The notes beneath the pieces were generated by a model. It had not been told where the DNA came from and did no database searches. It saw nothing but the letters and a program-made list of their open reading frames with translations. Both the position numbers and the translations under genes were made by a program. This document shows positions 62,057 to 64,000 of a DNA stretch of 64,000 bases, piece by piece (position 1 is the stretch's first letter; the number at the start of each line of letters is the position of its first letter). This stretch comes from an uncultured Pelagimonas sp. (lineage in GTDB: Bacteria; Pseudomonadota; Alphaproteobacteria; Rhodobacterales; Rhodobacteraceae), in NCBI GenBank assembly GCA_947497905.1, contig CANMIH010000016.1:33018-97017 (forward strand), given 5' to 3'.

Positions 62057-63634
62057 TCAATACCCGATGGCGCATCCATCTTTACGCGGATCCGAAGCGC
62101 CTTCCAGCACACCAGATTCGTGGATCATAATGGCCTGAGCACCGCCCAAGGGACCATCTGGGGTCACAACCTCATGACCCTTGTCCGCAAGCTCGGCGCG
62201 CACTTTGTCGGAATAGCCTCGCTCGACCTGAAGTTTACCCGCATCGGGAAAACAGCGCGGCCCATCTATGGCGCTTTGCGGGTCCATGCCAAAGTCCGTC
62301 ATATTGGACAGGAATCGGGCGTGCCCATTGGGTTGATACTGCCCTCCCATAACACCAAAGGGCATGGTCACCCGCCCTTGGCTACGCAGCATCGCTGGGA
62401 TAATTGTGTGCAACGGGCGTTTGCCACCAGCGAGTTCGTTGGGGTGGCCTTTTTCAAGCGAGAACCCCGCACCGCGGTTTTGAAACAGAATGCCGTATTT
62501 TTCTGAGGCGATGCCGGAGCCAAATCCATGGAAAATAGAGTAAATCAGTGACACCGACATCCGGTCACTGTCTACTACGGTGATATAGATCGTGTCTTTG
62601 TGCACGGCTTCCGAAATGCGTGTGGCGGATGGCATGGCGCGCTTCGGATCAATCAATGCTGCCAGGTCTGCTGCGGTTTTGGGGCTGAGAAGGTGATCCA
62701 GTTTGGTCATATGGTCAGGATCTGCGAGAAACCTGTTGCGCGCATCATAGGCGAGTTTGGCGGCTTCGGCTTCGATATGGGCACGCTCAGCGCCAAACGG
62801 GTCCATGCTGGATAGGTCAAACTGGGACAGGATGTTCAACAGGAGGTGCGCAGTGACGCCCTGACCATTTGGCGGATGCTCAAGCAGCTCCTGCTCTTTG
62901 TACATGCCGCTGATGGGATCACCAATGGTGCAGGACGTTTGCGCAAAGTCCTCGGCTGAATGCAGGCCGCCAAAACCCGTAAGCGTGTTCAGCATGTCAT
63001 CGAGAACGTCGCCCTCGTAAAACGCGCTTCGGCCCTCTTTGGCGATTTTACGAAACAGCATGGCCTGCGCTGGCTGGCGATACATTGCGCCGGTTTGAGG
63101 CGCCTCGCCATCCACCAGATAGTGGTTTCGCGCCGCCCCCTGGAGCGCCGATTCCGAATTGGCCCAGTCAAAGGCCACGCGCGGCGCCACGGGAATGCCT
63201 TCCTCCATATAGTGGATCGCGGGGGCCAGACTGTCCGCCAGCCCCAGTTTCCCCCATGTGTCCGACATGGTGCAAAAGGCATCCAGCGCTCCGGGAATTG
63301 TCACAGCATGGGCGCTGCGCAAAGGGACGGTGGTATGTCCCTGATCCCGTAGGTTTTCGGAGGTGGCGGCTGCGGGCGCGCGCCCCGAGCCATTGACTGC
63401 AACGACGTCATTGCTGCCGACTGGAGAGATCAGGGCAAAGCAATCCCCCCCTATGCCAGTCATCTGTGGTTCCGCCACCCCGAGCAGAATCGCACCCGCC
63501 AATGCGGCATCCATTGCGTTGCCGCCGGATTTTAGGATGTCGATGGCGGCCTGAGCGGCGATCGGGTGCGATGTGGCGCAGATTCCATTGGTTGCAAAAA
63601 CCGCAGATCGGCCGGGAAGATGAAAATCGCGCAT
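62057..63634 (-). CDS. ggt: gamma-glutamyltransferase family protein, no signal peptide
   Basis: A 525-residue Ntn-hydrolase of the gamma-glutamyltranspeptidase family. The N-terminus, MRDFHLPGRSAVFATNGICA, has no Sec signal, so the protein may be cytoplasmic, unlike E. coli Ggt. AAIDILKSGGNAMDAALAGA and PQMTGIGGDCFALI are family landmarks. The processing Thr lies in DTIYITVVDSDRMSVSL (about residue 350), followed by FGSGIASEKYGILFQNRGAG and FGVMGGQYQPNGHARFLSNM. GGAG precedes the ATG. Some family members act as acylases or on unusual gamma-glutamyl amides, so glutathione is not the certain substrate. A structured repeat lies 69 bp upstream. Confidence 0.9.
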   Translation of the reverse strand: MRDFHLPGRSAVFATNGICATSHPIAAQAAIDILKSGGNAMDAALAGAILLGVAEPQMTGIGGDCFALISPVGSNDVVAVNGSGRAPAAATSENLRDQGHTTVPLRSAHAVTIPGALDAFCTMSDTWGKLGLADSLAPAIHYMEEGIPVAPRVAFDWANSESALQGAARNHYLVDGEAPQTGAMYRQPAQAMLFRKIAKEGRSAFYEGDVLDDMLNTLTGFGGLHSAEDFAQTSCTIGDPISGMYKEQELLEHPPNGQGVTAHLLLNILSQFDLSSMDPFGAERAHIEAEAAKLAYDARNRFLADPDHMTKLDHLLSPKTAADLAALIDPKRAMPSATRISEAVHKDTIYITVVDSDRMSVSLIYSIFHGFGSGIASEKYGILFQNRGAGFSLEKGHPNELAGGKRPLHTIIPAMLRSQGRVTMPFGVMGGQYQPNGHARFLSNMTDFGMDPQSAIDGPRCFPDAGKLQVERGYSDKVRAELADKGHEVVTPDGPLGGAQAIMIHESGVLEGASDPRKDGCAIGY

Positions 63635-63702
63635 GAGAGCTCCTACCTGTTCGAATGAACAATAGGCCTCTGAAATGATGCGTCAATTGGGGGAGGTGTA
63701 GT

Positions 63703-63778
63703 CCTCGGTACCGCGTTCTGGGTGGGGGCAATTGTCCGCGGTACCGAGGGAAGCTTGTTAGCAGCTACAAGACTATGT
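63703..63778 (-). repeat. structured repeat, copy 1 (upstream of the gamma-glutamyltransferase gene)
   Basis: A 13-bp perfect inverted repeat, CCTCGGTACCGCG (63703-63715) with its complement (63737-63749), closes a 21-nt loop, which on the minus strand reads GACAATTGCCCCCACCCAG plus AA. Immediately upstream on that strand, CTTGTAGCTGC is shared with copy 2. The hairpin ends 69 bp before the start codon at 63634, so it could lie in the 5' leader of that message. Confidence 0.8.
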
Positions 63779-63851
63779 TTGCCAGCGGAACAGGGCGGGA
63801 TTGTGACGCTCGTGGGGTATGTCAGGGGCATTCAAGTGGTGGCAAAAGGCC

Positions 63852-63878
63852 AAAAAAAAGCGCCCCAAGCTGGGGCGC
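63852..63878 (-). terminator. strong Rho-independent terminator after repeat copy 2
   Basis: On the minus strand GCGCCCCA pairs with TGGGGCGC around a 3-nt loop (63878-63860) and runs into eight T residues (63859-63852). On the plus strand there is no T-run. No protein gene ends here, so it must terminate a non-coding or window-crossing transcript. Confidence 0.85.
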
Positions 63879-63909
63879 GAATTGGTCTGCATCCTTTGGC
63901 TGCAAGATG

Positions 63910-63984
63910 TCTCGGCACCGCGATCTGGGTGGGGGCAATTGTCCGCGGCGCCGAGAGAAGCATATTGCAGCTACAGGACTATGT
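63910..63984 (-). repeat. structured repeat, copy 2 (followed by a terminator)
   Basis: CTCGGCACCGCG (63911-63922) and CGCGGCGCCGAG (63944-63955) close the same 21-nt loop as copy 1, differing at one loop base. Compared with copy 1, the outermost pair changes C-G to T-A, an inner T-A becomes C-G, and the next inner pair becomes A opposite C on the plus strand but G opposite U on the minus strand. The pattern favours a structured minus-strand RNA. Confidence 0.8.
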
Positions 63985-64000
63985 ATGACGACCGAGTCAG

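Larger units (their letters stand above)
63852..63984 (-). ncRNA. candidate small RNA: hairpin repeat plus terminator
   Basis: The minus strand carries, in order, the conserved block ACATAGTCCTGTAGCTGC, hairpin copy 2 (63955-63911), about 32 nt of linker, and the terminator hairpin. That gives a transcript of at least 104 nt. Its 5' end and promoter are not resolved, and transcription could instead read in from beyond the window. I recognise no known RNA family. Confidence 0.45.
63635..64000. other. right-edge region without protein gene, holding two structured repeats
   Basis: This 366-bp stretch has no convincing coding region. It contains two copies of a hairpin element (63703-63778 and 63910-63984) and a minus-strand terminator (63852-63878). 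A plus-strand frame through 63722-63988 exists but has a 1-bp indel between the repeat copies and no ribosome site, so it is rejected. Confidence 0.6.

Noticed and set aside
63703..63984. Repeats as integron attC sites or IS terminal repeats
   Set aside because: No GTTRRRY core sites, no integrase or transposase gene, no target-site duplication visible; the loop, not only the stem, is conserved.
63722..63988. Plus-strand open frame of 88 residues through both hairpin repeats, giving similar peptides (WVGAIVRG twice)
   Set aside because: The similarity follows from the DNA repeat. A 1-bp indel between the copies breaks the frame relation after the stem, there is no ribosome site, and stem changes follow base pairing rather than codons.
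1..64000. CRISPR arrays, prophage, insertion sequences, replication origin
   Set aside because: No regularly spaced repeats, cas, integrase, transposase or phage structural genes, and no dnaA-box cluster were found on reading the window.

Overview
This 64 kb window looks like chromosomal sequence of a marine Rhodobacteraceae (Roseobacter-group) alphaproteobacterium; the genus cannot be fixed from the sequence alone. The signs are moderately high GC, tightly packed overlapping operons, GCS2-type glutamate-cysteine ligase, DUF1674/SDHAF4-like and DUF805 proteins, the rsmB - heparinase-like - purH neighbourhood, and many TTG starts. No phage, integrase, IS element or CRISPR array was seen. Most genes are housekeeping.

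Layout. 1-4.7 kb (minus strand): a BMP-type (basic membrane protein/nucleoside-like) ABC importer, whose second permease runs off the left edge, with a small lipoprotein gene embedded in it. 4.8-9.4 kb (minus): rimI, tsaB, a NifU-like Fe-S protein, a ClbS/DfsB protein, UspA, an acetyltransferase, an IlvE-like aminotransferase and a VOC protein. 9.6-14.4 kb: a one-gene molybdenum formate dehydrogenase, a small secreted protein, an M20 amidase and a 62-residue protein. 14.4-17.0 kb: an OmpR-type regulator and hybrid PAS histidine kinase, divergent from a long plus-strand cluster (17.2-26.5 kb). That cluster holds an acyl-CoA-synthetase-like ligase, a complete branched-chain-amino-acid-type ABC importer with an extra small membrane protein, a cupin and a degenerate PaaK-like protein. 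A caspase-fold/peptidoglycan-binding protein follows.

28.2-35.6 kb: P-loop kinase, rpmJ, tRNA-Val(GAC), N-formylglutamate amidohydrolase, then a translationally coupled minus-strand operon pmbA - inositol-phosphatase family - waaA - lpxK, then rbfA and a phosphodiester glycosidase. 35.7-42.9 kb: dapB, an SDHAF4-like gene, rsmB, heparinase-like, purH, lspA and a DUF3035 lipoprotein. 43-49.6 kb: paired M16 peptidases, an AT-richer DUF2306 membrane gene, dapA and a Slt-type lytic transglycosylase. 49.6-60.7 kb: DMT exporter, mnmD divergent from a MnmC-like FAD oxidase, MaoC, HAD hydrolase, OmpA/BON protein, ubiA, rsmE, acetyltransferase and gshA. 60.7-63.6 kb: two DUF805 paralogues and a gamma-glutamyltransferase.

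The most unusual signal is at the right edge (63.70-63.98 kb). Two imperfect copies of a roughly 75-nt element each form a 12-13 bp hairpin around a nearly identical 21-nt C-rich loop (minus-strand reading). The base changes between copies preserve pairing, and best so as minus-strand RNA. One copy lies just upstream of the gamma-glutamyltransferase gene; the other is followed by its own strong terminator. This suggests a small-RNA or leader-RNA family that I do not recognise.
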